From Triticum aestivum (lineage: Eukaryota > Streptophyta > Magnoliopsida > Poales > Poaceae), in NCBI RefSeq assembly GCF_018294505.1, contig NC_057812.1, positions 63,292,893 through 63,356,892 on the forward strand: DNA of 64,000 nt, given 5' to 3'. How positions within the stretch are numbered: position 1 is the first letter of the stretch; the number at the start of each line of letters is the position of its first letter. The translations under genes and the position numbers were made by a program. This document shows positions 43,001 through 54,399 of this stretch, piece after piece. The notes under the pieces were generated by a model. That model was not told the DNA's origin, searched no databases, and was given only the letters and a program-made list of their open reading frames with translations.

Positions 43001-46000
43001 CAGGTAGTCAGAACGGTTCATATAACCTCGCCGGCGGTTGATGCCTCGTGTCGGCACCGGCAGGCCTGGCGGCACCAGCTCCTCCGGCAGCGTCAACTCC
43101 CAACTACCGTCCGGGTACCTGTACAAGCACATTGGCTCTTTACCTGAAGCGAGAAAATGAATCACACCACTACTTCTGCCAGTGATCTGCACACCTCGCC
43201 ATCTTATATTTACTAATTGTAATTGGGAGCACCATATGAGATTTACTTTAATTTAAGAAAAACTACCTCTCCAAACAATCCATTTGACAAAAAGTCATTA
43301 TATTATTCAAACAGGTTTGATGTAGGTACATGTCAAACAACTCTATTGTAAAAAAAGCCGGAGATTAGATTGTTAGTTTGCATGTTTGTTTTACATTTGG
43401 GCAGTACTTTCAACACTTTAATTAATTAAATATTTTTTGCATGAAGCACCCATGCCATGCATATGGCTTGGTGATGGCGAGGTTCATATCACTGGCTGCA
43501 GGCTTAGAATTTGCAGGTACTTTAGGCCTATTACGATGCGTGATAAATATGCAATTCTCCATGATTGCCAAATTTATACAAATCACCCTACTTTTGGCTA
43601 ATTTAAAATTAAGCCAGCCTTCTCTATGTCATCGTGAGAAAGATCGCTTGTGCGCACACAAGTATATATGTTTATATACACTGTGCATTGTCCGCGGAAA
43701 ATAGCTAGAGTCTGTATTTCCCGACAAATTTCTTTTAAAAAATTTGATCATTACTAAAAATAGAAAACTATATCTCTGATGTATTTTAGTGAATATACAT
43801 GTATATAATATGTGACTTAAAATTAAAAATATTTCAAAATAGAACCATGGATATTCTTCATGACCAGGAGAAAATAAATGTCCTCATGTACTCTTGTAGA
43901 ACACTTTTGCATGAATATTCTATGTAAATAGTAATGCATAATCGAGTCCCTAGAAAAGATATGGACTAGAAACAGTTGAAGATTTTGTGGGCGACAAGTG
44001 TTGAATGTCTATAATAAACTTAAGACCAAACCCCATCGTATTTCTTTAGGAGAAAAGGAGAAAAAAAAGTATACATCCACCAAAGAGTTTCGCGTTTGCA
44101 ATACTATTGCCCACCAGTACACATGCAGCCTTCATAAAATTGCTACCATGTTACATCTTCTATCAATTTGGAGTTATTGGGGGCATAGCACACCAAGAAT
44201 ATATATCACGCGCATTGATTTCACACACTAGTCAATTGGAAAAGTCTACGCATGCAAAAAATACAACCACTAATGCAGAGAGTTGTTTATAACTCTATAC
44301 TCTTTTTCCTTTGTCTAATACAAAAATAAACATGGTTGTATGTCTGAAAATAACCTTTTTCTTCCGGAGAAATATGTTTGAAAGTAAGTGAACAGACTAC
44401 CAGCCTAAATTCCCCTGTGTTTCAATACAGAACTTCACTACGCCGTGCAACAGCAGTGGATTGATGACTAGCTTTTCTTCATGAAAAAACGGATCTGAGA
44501 GTTCATGTCAGCCGGATTTACAATTTTGTAATTAAAAATGGATCTAAAATTTTAGGGACAGCAGGAACTAAAAAATACAGCCACAAATTCCCGTAGTTGT
44601 CTAACTCAATACTTTTTCCTATGTCTAATAAGAAATAAAGACCATTATATGTTTCAAAGGAACTGATCAAACTATCAGTCCAAGTTTAATTAAATAAAGA
44701 ACTTCACTAGCCCGTGCAATGACGGGATTGATGACTTGTTTTTTTTAATACAAAATGGATCCGAGATTTCATGTCAGATGAAACTATCAGCCTATCCCTA
44801 ATACTAAAATAAACACCAGATCTGAAGTTCTTTGTCCTATGTCTAACAAAAATAAACAAGGTCATATGTTTAAAAGTAACTGACAAAACTATCATCCTTA
44901 GTTTACCCATGTTTCAGTGCAGAACTTCACTAGGCCGTGCAAACATGGGATTGATGACTAGGGCTGCAAACGAGTCGAGCTCGAGCGAGTTGGAGTTGGC
45001 TCAGCTTAATTCATATGAAAATTTGAGTGAGCTCAAACTAAGTGAAGCTCATGATCAAGCTGTAGAACATGACTCATGCTCAGCTTGTATTGATCTCGAG
45101 TCGATCTCGAGCTAGTTTCGAGTTAAATGAGTTGGTAAAAAATATGAATCTATGGATAAAAAACAAAAAAAATTAAGGTAAATATGCTGGGAACTTTGCC
45201 AAAAACATAAGTTATTTAACACGTAGTCGACCACGTGCCATAATTATCGTATTTCCATTTAATATAAGACATGATTATTTAACATAATGATATCCTGTTG
45301 AGCTAAAATCGAACGAGCTAACATTGGCTCAAGATCGGCTCGTTTCTCGATCGCCCTACATAAAGTGTTTAAACCTAGCTCGTTTCTTTTCGAGTCGATC
45401 TTGAGTCGAGTCAAAAAACGAGTCAATCTTGAGCGGCTCACGAGTCTCGAGCTTTTCTTGCAACCCTATTGATGACTAGTTTTTCTTAATAAAAAATGGA
45501 TCTGAACTTTCATGTCAGATGAAACTATCAGCCTCTGCCTAATACGGGATCTAAAGATTTTTTCCTATGTCTAATACAAAAAAACACTTTTATATGTTTT
45601 AAAGTAACTGACCAAACTATCAGACAAAGTGTCCCCATGTTTCAATACAAAACTCCACTATCCCGTGAAACAGCACGGAACTGATGACTTGTTTTTCTTA
45701 ATAAAAAATGGATCTGGAATTTCTTGTCAGCCAGGTTTACAATTTTGTAGCAAGCAATGGATATAACATTTCTGGGACAGTTGGATCTCTATATTACATA
45801 CCTTCCTCGCTCAATAAATCATATAATGTATCCTGATCTGCGTGTATGGCAACAAGGAGGAGAAGAGATCGGTGTTAGATCCATCAGCACGTAGGCGTCA
45901 CATATATCCAGAAAAACGTGTCACTAAGGAGCATCCCGTGGCGTACCTGTGGTGAGGGCTTGGACAAGCGCGCTGCGGCGGCCAGAGAAGTCCTCATAGA

Positions 46001-46154
46001 TGTTCTCCACGGTCCATGAGACGGCCGGGCGGGACCGCCATTCACCAGGGTGTGCCGGCAGCGGGGTTGGTGAAGGCCGCCCATGAACGGGAACGGTGAG
46101 ACGACGCCTGGAGGGAGTGGGGTTGGAGGAGGAGCCGTCGAGAGATGCGTCCAT
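40092..46154 (-). CDS. Alfin-like PHD-finger protein (histone H3K4me reader), intact gene, copy A
   Basis: Four exons on the minus strand: 46154-45947, 45837-45802, 43143-42921 and 40539-40092. All introns are GT-AG and phases agree, giving 304 residues. Residues ~47-165 form the Alfin domain ([67 protein letters not shown]). Residues 251-297 form a C4HC3 PHD finger ([29 protein letters not shown]) with all eight ligands. Known Alfin-like proteins are nuclear and bind H3 trimethylated at Lys4. This one is longer than the usual ~250 residues because of an N-terminal extension and a linker with a repeated PTQEN/PAEEN motif. Odd points: Arg in LYRYPDG where copy B has Gly, and a large transposon-filled intron 2 and intron 3. 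A TATA box lies upstream at 46265. Expression is not known. Confidence 0.82.
41065..42889. mobile_element. Mutator-like insertion in intron 3 of the Alfin-like gene, copy A only
   Basis: Copy B has a continuous CAGCAGCAGCAACA here (near 62086). In copy A the CAGCAGCA motif is on both sides of 1.8 kb of new sequence, consistent with an 8-9-bp target duplication, though the microsatellite blurs its length. The ends are weakly inverted: the left has GTCCCTGGCAC...TGTCCCCGGTATCT, and the right read inverted has CTCGGGACATCTGTCCCCGG then AATCT. That suggests a diverged Mutator-type element. Inside are an open plus frame at 41181-41603 ([20 protein letters not shown]) that I do not recognise, AT-rich filler, and a Stowaway MITE (42526-42762). 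Confidence 0.6.
42526..42762. mobile_element. Stowaway-like MITE (237 bp) nested in the Mutator-like insertion
   Basis: CTCCCTTCATTCC ... GGAATGGAGGGAG with flanking TA. Closely related to the MITE at 38618. Confidence 0.9.
44430..45700. repeat. tandem array of Helitron-3'-end-like hairpins in intron 2
   Basis: Four units about 210-270 bp apart (the hAT MITE discounted) each contain a GC palindrome of the type CCCGTGCAA(N)CACGGG, then ATTGATGACTAG or ATTGATGACTTG. The palindromes lie near 44441, 44711, 44934 and 45661. A hairpin a few bases before CTAG/CTTG is how plant Helitrons end. The sequence between units (AAAATGGATCTGAGATTTCA, GAAACTATCAGCCTA) is also repeated. Single copies are near 39222 and, in copy B, near 60211, 63633 and 63901. 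Confidence 0.5.
44959..45468. mobile_element. hAT MITE (510 bp) in intron 2 of the Alfin-like gene
   Basis: Ends TAGGGCTGCAAACGAG and, inverted, TAGGGTTGCAAGAAAAG. Perfect 8-bp target duplication TTGATGAC (44951-44958 and 45469-45476). The interior is rich in GAGCTCGAG/CTCGAGC palindromes. It sits exactly in one of the repeated hairpin units. The corresponding part of copy B is outside the window. Confidence 0.92.
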
Positions 46155-46264
46155 GGGATGAGATTCGTGCTAGGTTCGCCGGCGGCGGGCTGGCAGAGAT
46201 AGGCGGAGCTCTTGAAGGAGGAAGGTGCAATTGGATCTATGGGGGAACCCTGATACTTTGTTGA

Positions 46265-46272
46265 TTTATAAA
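46265..46272 (-). promoter_or_regulatory. candidate TATA box of the Alfin-like gene
   Basis: TTTATAAA on the minus strand, about 110 bases upstream of the ATG at 46154, in a plausible position for transcription to start near 46235. Confidence 0.5.
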
Positions 46273-46279
46273 GAGCCGG

Positions 46280-47425
46280 CGTCAAGTGGATGGGAGACTG
46301 GGGAACAGAGGACACGGACGGGTTACTACTTTCCTTTCGAGTCTATGGGTGGGATGTATTTGTTTTCTTTCGTTTCCTATCACGTTTTGGCCATGCCGGC
46401 AAGGTGCCAGCACCAGTGAAATAACTACAAGTTAGCTGGCATGCAAATCCTAGGGCTACTGGCGTGTGGTTTCTGGATCAGCAGTCCAGAATACGCGGTA
46501 CTCCTTTATTTCCTTCATTAATTTCATTTTTTAAGGCATTTATTTCCTTCGTAGTGTAAAAAGTACACGGCACGATGTTCTCCCACGGTTCTGAAATGCA
46601 TTATGTTTTAGTCATGCAGTTTCTAAGATGAAACTTTGATGATTATTTTGTATGCACTTAATTGTTGCTAAAAAGGTTAAGGGATATGTTTGGATTCTGA
46701 CCAAATAGTACCTTACCGTATGTAAACATGCTTGCGCCAGCCGCGTCTCAGGATTGCCACGTGTTTCGATCGGGCCCGCGCACCACAACCCCCTCGAAAA
46801 CCTTATTCCAGTCGATGAAGGGCTTGCCACACTTTTTTCTCCTACACTGTGCGTTGACCACAACTCCACAGTACCATCTCTTGTCTCTCTCTTTTTCCTC
46901 AATCGATGGAATGCTCCTTCTCTCTCCCTGCTCGTCTACTTCACCACTGAATTAAGTGTTGGCTTGAGACTGCCGTGGTGTGGAGGCGCCGCTGCAGGGC
47001 CCTTTGAAGGAGAAGTTGCAAGGCCGGCGGGATTGGGGCGCGATGCCGGGTGCCTGGCACAGGCGCTACAAGGCCCCGGGTTCTCCACTCGCGGCAGCGC
47101 TCACCAGTCTCGCAAATGCATAATCTTTCCGGGGTCGGTGCTGTAATTGGTGGTCTCTTAGCAGCCATGGTTACTGCCAATCCAGCGTTGGCCGATGTCT
47201 CGTTGCACGCCGCCGGCGGTGCTGCAAAATGGGTGGTGATAACGGCCGTCGTGCTGCAACCGCAAATTTTGCCAGCATCGTAGTCACGGCCGGTGTTACA
47301 ACCGCAGAGCATGCCGATGCCGTATCCACTGCCGATGCTGCAACCACACAGCTCACCAGTGCAACAGCCACGGTCGATGCTGCAAGCCTGCAACGGGGTG
47401 GTCGCGACGGGCGGGCGGCCGCGAC
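46280..47425. other. upstream region of the Alfin-like gene, no gene recognised
   Basis: Mixed sequence. Short overlapping frames on both strands at 46612-47146 have no domain. From about 47130 it becomes GC-rich with GATGCTGCAACC-like repeats that lead into the minisatellite. Confidence 0.4.
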
Positions 47426-48200
47426 GATGCTTTGATGGCCACGGCGATGGTTCAATGGACACGATGACGAGGGATGCTATGACGACATCGGCAGCCGTGG
47501 CGATGCTGCAAGGCATGCTTAATTGGCCGCGGCAACGAGGCATACTTTGATGGTGTCGACGATAGTGACAATGCTTCAATGACCACGGCGATGGTTCTAT
47601 GGACAAGACGATTAGGCATGCGATGACGGCATCGATGGTCGTGGTGGTGCTGCAAGGCATGCTTGAATGGCCGCAGCGACGAGGCGTACTTCGATGGTGT
47701 CGACGGCGCTGGCGATGCTGCGACGCGTGTTTCAATGGCTACGGCGATGAGGCGTACTTCGATGGTGTCGACGGCCGTGGTGATGTTGCGAGGCGTGTCA
47801 CAATTGTCCTAGCGATGCTTCGACGACCACAACGGTGGTTCGATGGACATGGCGACGAGGCATGTTACGACGACATCAAGGGCCGAGGCGATGCTGCAAG
47901 GCATGCTTCAATGGCCGTGGCGATGAGGCGTACTTCAATGGTGTCGACAGCCGTGGTGATGCTTCGACGACCACCAGAATGGTTCGATGGACACGGCGAT
48001 GAGGCTTTCTATGACGACATCGACGACCATGGCGATGCTGCAAGGCATGCTTCAATGTGAGTGGCGGTGAGGCATACTTCAATGGCGCCGACGGCCACGC
48101 CGATGCTTCGACAATGTCGACGGCCATGGCGATGTTGCAAGGCATGCCGTGGGGACGGGGCGTGCTTCAATGGTGTCGGCGGTCGCAGCTGTGAGGCGTG
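47426..48200. repeat. GC-rich minisatellite with ~68-bp unit
   Basis: Repeats of GATGCTGCAAGGCATGCTTC, AATGGCCGTGGCGATGAGGC and GTACTTCGATGGTGTCGACG, with variants and a longer alternative unit containing GGTTCGATGGACACGGCGAT. Several copies keep exactly 68 bp. Long reading frames on both strands come from the repeat and lack stops for that reason. It resembles neither a known satellite nor a protein I recognise. Confidence 0.75.
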
Positions 48201-49371
48201 CTAGGAAGTTAATGCTGATGCTACTCCGAGCAGTGCATGGGTGTCGCTACTGCAATGACGCACACTGTGGACGAGCGGTGCGTCCTAAGGAGATTAGCGG
48301 CCCTGATAAGACGCATCGGACGGCACAACCAGTGGCTGATCTTTGAATCGCTGCAGGCGGATGGTGCCTAGCGTCCACCATATTTTGCCCTGGTCTTCGT
48401 CCGGATGAGTGCCAACTCCAATGCTCCTTCCCAACTCTAGTTCATTTTTTTAGATCGCGCACATCCACTTTCCCAAAAGAAAAAGAAACTGGCAGTCCAG
48501 CCATGTCCCTGTGAGCGGTATGGAAGAATCCTAGCACCGCCACCCTCTGGGAATCCCACCTTCCTTCCTTGCCGTAGCCAGTGGGCGTGGCCGGGCGAAG
48601 CCCACGCGGCAGGGGGTGGGGCAGTGGCTTTTCATACCCTCTTTTCTGGACTCATGGATAGCTCGGCTTGGCCCTCTATGGCGGGGCCGAGCAGTGGCCG
48701 GGGAAGCAAATGATTCACAGGGAGGTAGTAGCGCGACGCTCAAGTGGGGCGACTCTGTCGGCATTGCTATGTTGGTGGTGCGGACGGCGTGCAACAGGGG
48801 GCAAGGACGGTGGCCCGACTTAGGCGGCGAATGCGTGCAAAGCGACACCCGCTCCTTCGCCTCCCTTCCTGTTCGCTGGTCTGGACCGTGTTCTTACCGG
48901 CGTTGGCATCTAGATTGGGTCCCAGCCCTAAACTGATGGCTTGGTGGTTGCAGGTGGCTTGGGAGGGTTTGCTCCCATATGTGTGGTGCTCGGCTAGGTG
49001 GGGTCATGTTAAGGCAGTTGGTGACAAGTGAGATTCGACGACAGGGGTTGGGTACTCCCTTTGCATGTGGGTCGGCATCATTGCTATCCAGCCCCAACCG
49101 AGATAGTGCTATGGCACAGTGACTCCTCTCCTACATGGTATGTGCCAAGGTGCGAGCATTATGGTAATGCGCTACTCTAGCAGTGGTGGCGTGTCTCTCT
49201 TGGATGCCTAGGCGGCGACCCTGAGCAATCATAGTTATGCCACAAAAACCAAATTTTATATTATTACTTTATTATTAATGTATAAATATATAAGAGCTGT
49301 GATCCTATTCTTTACGAGGAATAATCATCACGAATTTAAAGCAAAAAAAACGTTTGGATTAAAACAACTAA
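48201..49371. other. spacer between duplication copies, no gene recognised
   Basis: GC-moderate sequence with overlapping short frames on both strands (48531-49031) and no recognisable motif. The last ~120 bases are AT-rich and end at the TAA target of the Harbinger-like element. Confidence 0.4.
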
Positions 49372-51017
49372 GGATATCTCCAACGCGGACCCTCATACCG
49401 CCCGAATACATCCAGACCGTGCGGTCTGGACGTGTTGCGCTATCCAACAAAGACATATATCAGTCCACCGGGCAGTCCGGATCGCTGCCACGCCTGCGTC
49501 TGACTGTCCCGGCCCACACAAAAAAAACCTTCATCACTCGAGCGCGCTTCCCACCTAATACAGTCTGTGCTGCTCCAGAGTGTCAGTGCCGCATTAATGC
49601 CCGGCCAGAGCAGATGCGACCTCTCACTTCTGCTGGCATTGAAGTGGTGTGCGGGCGAGAGAGCACAACCCATGCCGCTTCCCGGTGCAGGCGACTCCTC
49701 CGCATTCAAATGGTAGCCCGTCAGTTCGTCGCCCCTACATTAACGATATGCGGTTGTCTAGGAACCTACTCCAGCACCACCCGTCTGTCCGTCTGCCGCC
49801 CAACATTGACCTCACTGTCAGGGCCCATCACCATCCGCCCGCTATATAAACACCAGCCCAGACCATACCCACAGTCATCGTCCTAGCTACTCCACTTTCT
49901 CCTCTCCGCACCACGCCCTCTATGGCCTCCTCATGCTCCAAAGCCCTTCGGGACACCATATCCTCGACCAGAAGAAGGAGAGGACCTCCATTGCTACCGG
50001 TTGGCCAGTCGGCTAGCAGATGGAGGCAAACGACGCCCCAATGGAGGACGAGGTGGCGCCACCCTCCTCGCCGGTGCATGTGAGTTTCACCATTGGCGAG
50101 GCCTGTGCGCACTACACGAACATGTTGTGGGAGGAGGAGGAGGCCAGGTTCCGATAGGTGCAGGCCGATCAGTCCTACAACCTCGGCCTCCTCGAGGAGC
50201 ACCGGTGCACGGAGGAGCTACTCGCCGTCGGCGCGACTATTGTGCCGGACATGGACGCGGTGGCGCAGCAGGCACTGTGACATCCGCCGTGACTGCTGGT
50301 GGTAATGCCTCCATTAGGAGGAATTGGCGGCCACCTAAAAGGAGATCGACGAGGTGGTGAATGAGGTGTGTGGCAAGAGCGACAACAAGGAGGACATCAC
50401 CCGCTCTGCCCTAGTCGCGCCTAGCCCGCTACCGCAACCACAAAGCTAATACGTCCACGGACGCCGCCGATAGCAAGGAAGAGTAGTGCATGGTAGGTCA
50501 CTACCGCTCGGGTCCTAAGAAGGCCACAACTCTTCCCCTCCCGTTGAAGCCATGCTTGATGCGCCGAACATCGATGGCTGATGAGCTACCTGGCGGCGAT
50601 GTGGGGGCGGACAACAGTAGTTCCCGAGGCTCCGGAGGAAGAGCTGGAGAGCATCGAGGCTGAACTGGAGAAGGTGAAGGCATTCGCCGGACCAACACTT
50701 CTTAGGGCTCATGGTAGGACATGGGAAACGTGGGCCAATGATCATTTAGATTAGGTTTAGTGTCGCGTTTGTCCAGTTTATATGAAAAATGTAATGAGTT
50801 TTGTCTGGTTTATATGAAAATTGATCCAAATATAGTGAATTTTGACCGTTTTATATGAATGTCCATCGTATTTACATGAATTTCAGCCAGTTAGGTCAAA
50901 CAGTGACTGAAATGTATGCGGGCAACATTAGATAGCCGGCTCCCGCATATATGGACTGTTGCCCCTATGCGCGGATGGATGATGGAATATATTTCTGGGT
51001 CAACGTTGGAGATGCCC
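49372..51017 (+). mobile_element. PIF/Harbinger-like element (1646 bp), complete, copy B
   Basis: Ends GGATATCTCCAACG and, at the right, CGTTGGAGATGCCC, flanked by TAA on both sides (49369-49371 and 51018-51020), the TWA-type target of PIF/Harbinger. No DDE transposase is seen. It carries the decayed frame at 50020, and a TATATAA box lies at about 49842 upstream of it. Confidence 0.75.
50020..50300 (+). pseudogene. decayed ORF in Harbinger-like element, copy B
   Basis: The frame MEANDAPMEDEVAPPSSPV, then FTIGEACAHYTNMLWEEEEA ends at TAG (GATAGG), one codon later than the stop in copy A. It reads on as SYNLGLLEEHRCTEELLAVG before another stop. A ten-base GGATCC-free stretch near 50260 differs from copy A. 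Unrecognised accessory protein of the element. Confidence 0.5.
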
Positions 51018-51351
51018 TAACCCCACCAATCTTTTCTGACAAACATATAATTTGCGCATGGTCAAGATTCAAAAGTGAACGGTCCGGTCTGGACTTGTTA
51101 CTGGACCTATGAACGTGTTCTAGAATCCTAGGGGCAGGAGTTCGGTCTACACCTCGTCTAACATGGCAACAGATAAACCTAAGTTTGACCATTCTTCTGT
51201 ATACTGAGTGTAGAAGGGCACATGCCGATGAGATGCCCGACACTGGTCGTGCACTTCGTGTTCCCGCAAGGGTCAGCAATGGTGTGGGACAGAGCTGGAT
51301 GGGCACCCTCGATCCATGACAGCAGCACGACCACCACTTCCCGCTTCGTTA

Positions 51352-52370
51352 GAGCATCTACAATGATGGATACCTAATTTGAGTTGCCAAACGCCCCCGA
51401 ACACGCCCGGCCACGTCCGTGGATAGTGACCGGTCAGACCCCACATGACAACTCCAACAACCATAGTAGGCATTTTTCAATTAGCATTTTCATACAAAAA
51501 CCATGCAAAAAAGCAAGATCTATATACTACCAGCTACCATCTACACTACTCATCCTTCTCATCAGATATGTGGATGAAATTGATGTCGGGGTCGCCGTCG
51601 TTATGGTCATTGGCAGCCGGGCGAACCTTCGGTTCCTCCTTGGGAGGGAAGAATGGCATGCTCCTCCGTTGCCTCCTCTGCCTGGGCCACCTCGAACTAT
51701 GTGCATCGACCATGGCGAAGCCGGTAGACGCCAAATCTGCCTGATGCGCCTCCTCTGACTCCTCCTCCACCTCCTCCTCTATGACGGCGTCCTCCTTCTT
51801 TGCCTCCACCTCCACATCCTCCTCCTCCTCGGGCTTCACTGAATCCAGACGCGGGCTAGCTGCGATCCGATCTTCGCGCCTGCCCTGGATCTCCTCTAGC
51901 AGCTACAGCCACCGCTCGGGAGTGAGCATATTGTAACTACTGGTTAGAGGCTGATGGATGGATTGAATGTCACGGTGGTGGAGGGGAGGAGGGGAAAGAA
52001 ATGGAGGCGGTCTATGGTTGGGCTTTTGCCGTCTGGCTTACATAGCCGGACGTGTATCCTCACATGGCATGCTAGAGCGGCACCACACGATGCCAATGCG
52101 TCCTCATCGATGAACTAAGGAGGCACACGTCAGACCACTGGTTTACGCTTTTGTCCGCATGGACCCTTGCGGTCTGTCCTAAGCGACGTGCATGTCTGGA
52201 CATCTTCATATCTGCCCCAAATATGTGTCGGATACGGGAAGTGCCGGTCAGTCCTGGTATTTGGGCTAGGTTTGACAAGTCTAGTTGGGTCGCAATTATG
52301 TTTGGGAAGTACTAGGCAAGCTGCCTGGTTGTTTGGGGTGGATATCCGAGGACTCCAGTTGTAGATGCTC
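51352..52370. mobile_element. second Harbinger-like element (1019 bp), copy B, uninterrupted
   Basis: Ends GAGCATCTACAATGATGG and, inverted, GAGCATCTACAACTGGAG. The point homologous to the Copia insertion reads CCCGGCCACGTCCGTGG with a single gccac (51409-51413). On the minus strand a Glu-rich frame (51839-51546: MKPEEEEDVEVEAKKEDAVI) is open. It is low-complexity and of unknown meaning. Confidence 0.62.
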
Positions 52371-52895
52371 TCATGCCTCAAGTAGCCGCATGTAGCGGCG
52401 TGGCAGTAGCTATGGTGTCGCAGACAATGACAAGACAGATGTGTAGCCGTCTTGCATCATGAGCTGCAGGGCAAGCACCGTCTTGCTGAGCGCTCACTCT
52501 AGCAGTCAAAAATGGCCTGCGTGGTTGTGGTTGCGGTGCCACAGACAACGGAGACGTGCTCCCGGAGCAGTGGTATGAGTTGCCTGGAGGGCAGTGCGAC
52601 ATGATGCCATGGATGATGCCGAGACGGACACGTCGCCGGTGCGGCGACGCAAGCTGAAGTGTGTGGGTTGACGCGGCAAAAATTGCAGATGCTTGGCTGG
52701 CGACGGCTACGATGACATGACTAGTAATGAGTGGTTCGACCCTATGGTCGAAAGGGAGACCTCTTTGTTGGCGCCTTCAGTGCCCGATCACTTTCCTGGT
52801 GATCACTCGCGCTCCCTAGTGGGCCGTGGCCCATTCTCTTGAATGATGCTCGCTCGACCACTCCTTGGTAGCCTTTTTTTTCATTGCCAGCACTT
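52371..52895. other. copy B non-coding stretch with hAT empty site
   Basis: Homologue of 27953-28190 plus 28764-29040. The hAT target is present once (ATGCCATG near 52606, one base different). No gene seen. Confidence 0.5.
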
Positions 52896-53310
52896 GTCAA
52901 AAAAGCCTTATTATTTAAAAAATAAAAAAGGAAAAAATTAAAAAAATCATGAATTAAAAAATGTAGATGAATTTCTATAAAAGTTCAGAAAATTAGAAAA
53001 AAAGTTCATCAAATTTGAAAACAAGTTCATCGGTTTTGAAAAATGTTCATCTAGTTTGCAAAAAAGTTCATCGGTTTTGAAAAAAGATCATCGAGCTTGT
53101 AAAAGTTCGTCGAATTCGAAAAAGTTCATTCAATTTGAAAAGGTTCATTAGTTTTGAAAAAAGTCCATCGAATTCGAAAAAGTGAACCTACTATCAAGAA
53201 AAAGTTTCACGGATTTCTGTCACAAAAAAATGTGCGTGACTTTGAAAAAAATGTAAAAGGGACAGAGAAAAAAACAAAGAACGAAGAAGAAAAGGCCAAA
53301 GTAACCACTA
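52896..53310. repeat. AT-rich degenerate repeat, copy B
   Basis: Same AAAAAGTTCATCG-type units as at 29041-29475. Confidence 0.6.
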
Positions 53311-53322
53311 TGTAAAACTTGA

Positions 53323-53395
53323 GGTCTGTTGGTCGGGTGGTTATGGGGTTGAAGTCCTAAGACCCGCGTCGCGGGTTTGAATCCTGGGTAGCACG
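53323..53395 (+). repeat. tRNA-like sequence with Pol III boxes, copy B
   Basis: GTTGGTCGGGTGGTTATGGG and GCGGGTTTGAATCCTGG, as in copy A with three or four changes. The B box is unchanged. Confidence 0.45.
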
Positions 53396-53689
53396 CACTT
53401 CTTTTCTTTTTATAGAAACAAAGAAGGAGCACACGGGCCGGCCCGCTATAGAAACCTAGCGTACAGGAAGGGTGTGCACCCTGTACCAAAATACCTATAT
53501 TCGGCACTTAAGGCACCGAATAGAATTTCGGGTCGAAAGGTTATGTTCCCAGTGGACCCTAATGTTTATCTGGGCCATCCAGTTAATCCACAGGTGCCAA
53601 CAGCCAGGTACGGTCCATCGGGCCGAAGGGTTAAATCAGACCACGTGAATCTTGAGTTCATAGTCCTTAACGCAAAGCGCTCTCAATAT

Positions 53690-54390
53690 CTCTACTTTTA
53701 CAAGGCGAGTTGGTAGGACAGTATCCACATCCTATCACATTTATTATCTATCATTATCTCTATTATTAAATCTCTACTCCTAAAAGGGGAGTTGGTGAAC
53801 ACCACCCCCTCCATGCTGATTTTTTTCTCACTGCCACTAAAAAAACGGATCGATCCACCCGACCTTCGAATTCATTTTATCCATGCTTGCTTTGGCAGGT
53901 GCCGATTCAATTCAATCACGTAAATATTAGATAATTAATAAGAATTTAGAAACATTATATATGTAAGGCCACCTTCCTAAAAGATAGACTAAAGATTTTT
54001 TTCTCGATAACCTTCCAAATCTGCACTCCTAAAAGGGGAGTTGGTAGGTCGGTATGCATGGTTTATTTCACCTCAACATATCACCACGCTCCATGTTGGT
54101 TTTTTCTCCCTCCCACTAGAAACCCGAATCTATTCACCCAACCTTCCTTTTCATTTTTTCCTTCTTGATTTGGCAGGCGGTGATTCCAATCAATCATGTA
54201 AATACAAGGTAATTAAAAATTTGGACATCGCAACATATAAGTGATATCACATTCCTAAAGACAGACCGAAGATTTTTCTCGATAACCTTTTAAAACAAAA
54301 TTAGATATTTCTGAATAATGAATAGCTAATCCCACGGACTACGCTATTTATTATCTATCAGCATCTATAGTATTGAATCATAATCACACC
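53690..54390. repeat. tandem repeat units, copy B (two full units)
   Basis: Homologue of 29855-30830, but the first unit is reduced to its first ~45 bases joined to the end of the unit (near 53730). Confidence 0.6.
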
Positions 54391-54399
54391 TTTCCGTAG

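Larger units (their letters stand above)
16952..46300 (+). repeat. segmental duplication copy A (right limit uncertain)
   Basis: From 16952 to at least the Alfin-like gene (exon 1 at 46154), this region matches 49855 onward in the same order and orientation, offset by about 33 kb. Copy-specific insertions interrupt the match: Copia 18409-26994, hAT 28194-28763, hAT-like 33167-33338, CACTA 35616-37038 and a Mutator-like insertion 41065-42889. A further 1.8 kb at 33757-35570 has no counterpart in B. Whether the match continues to 49371 cannot be seen, because copy B runs off the window. Confidence 0.92.

Noticed and set aside
47599..48060. A 153-codon gene with GDEAYFDGVDGRGD-type repeats
   Set aside because: It is the translation of a minisatellite whose unit lacks stops in several frames on both strands.
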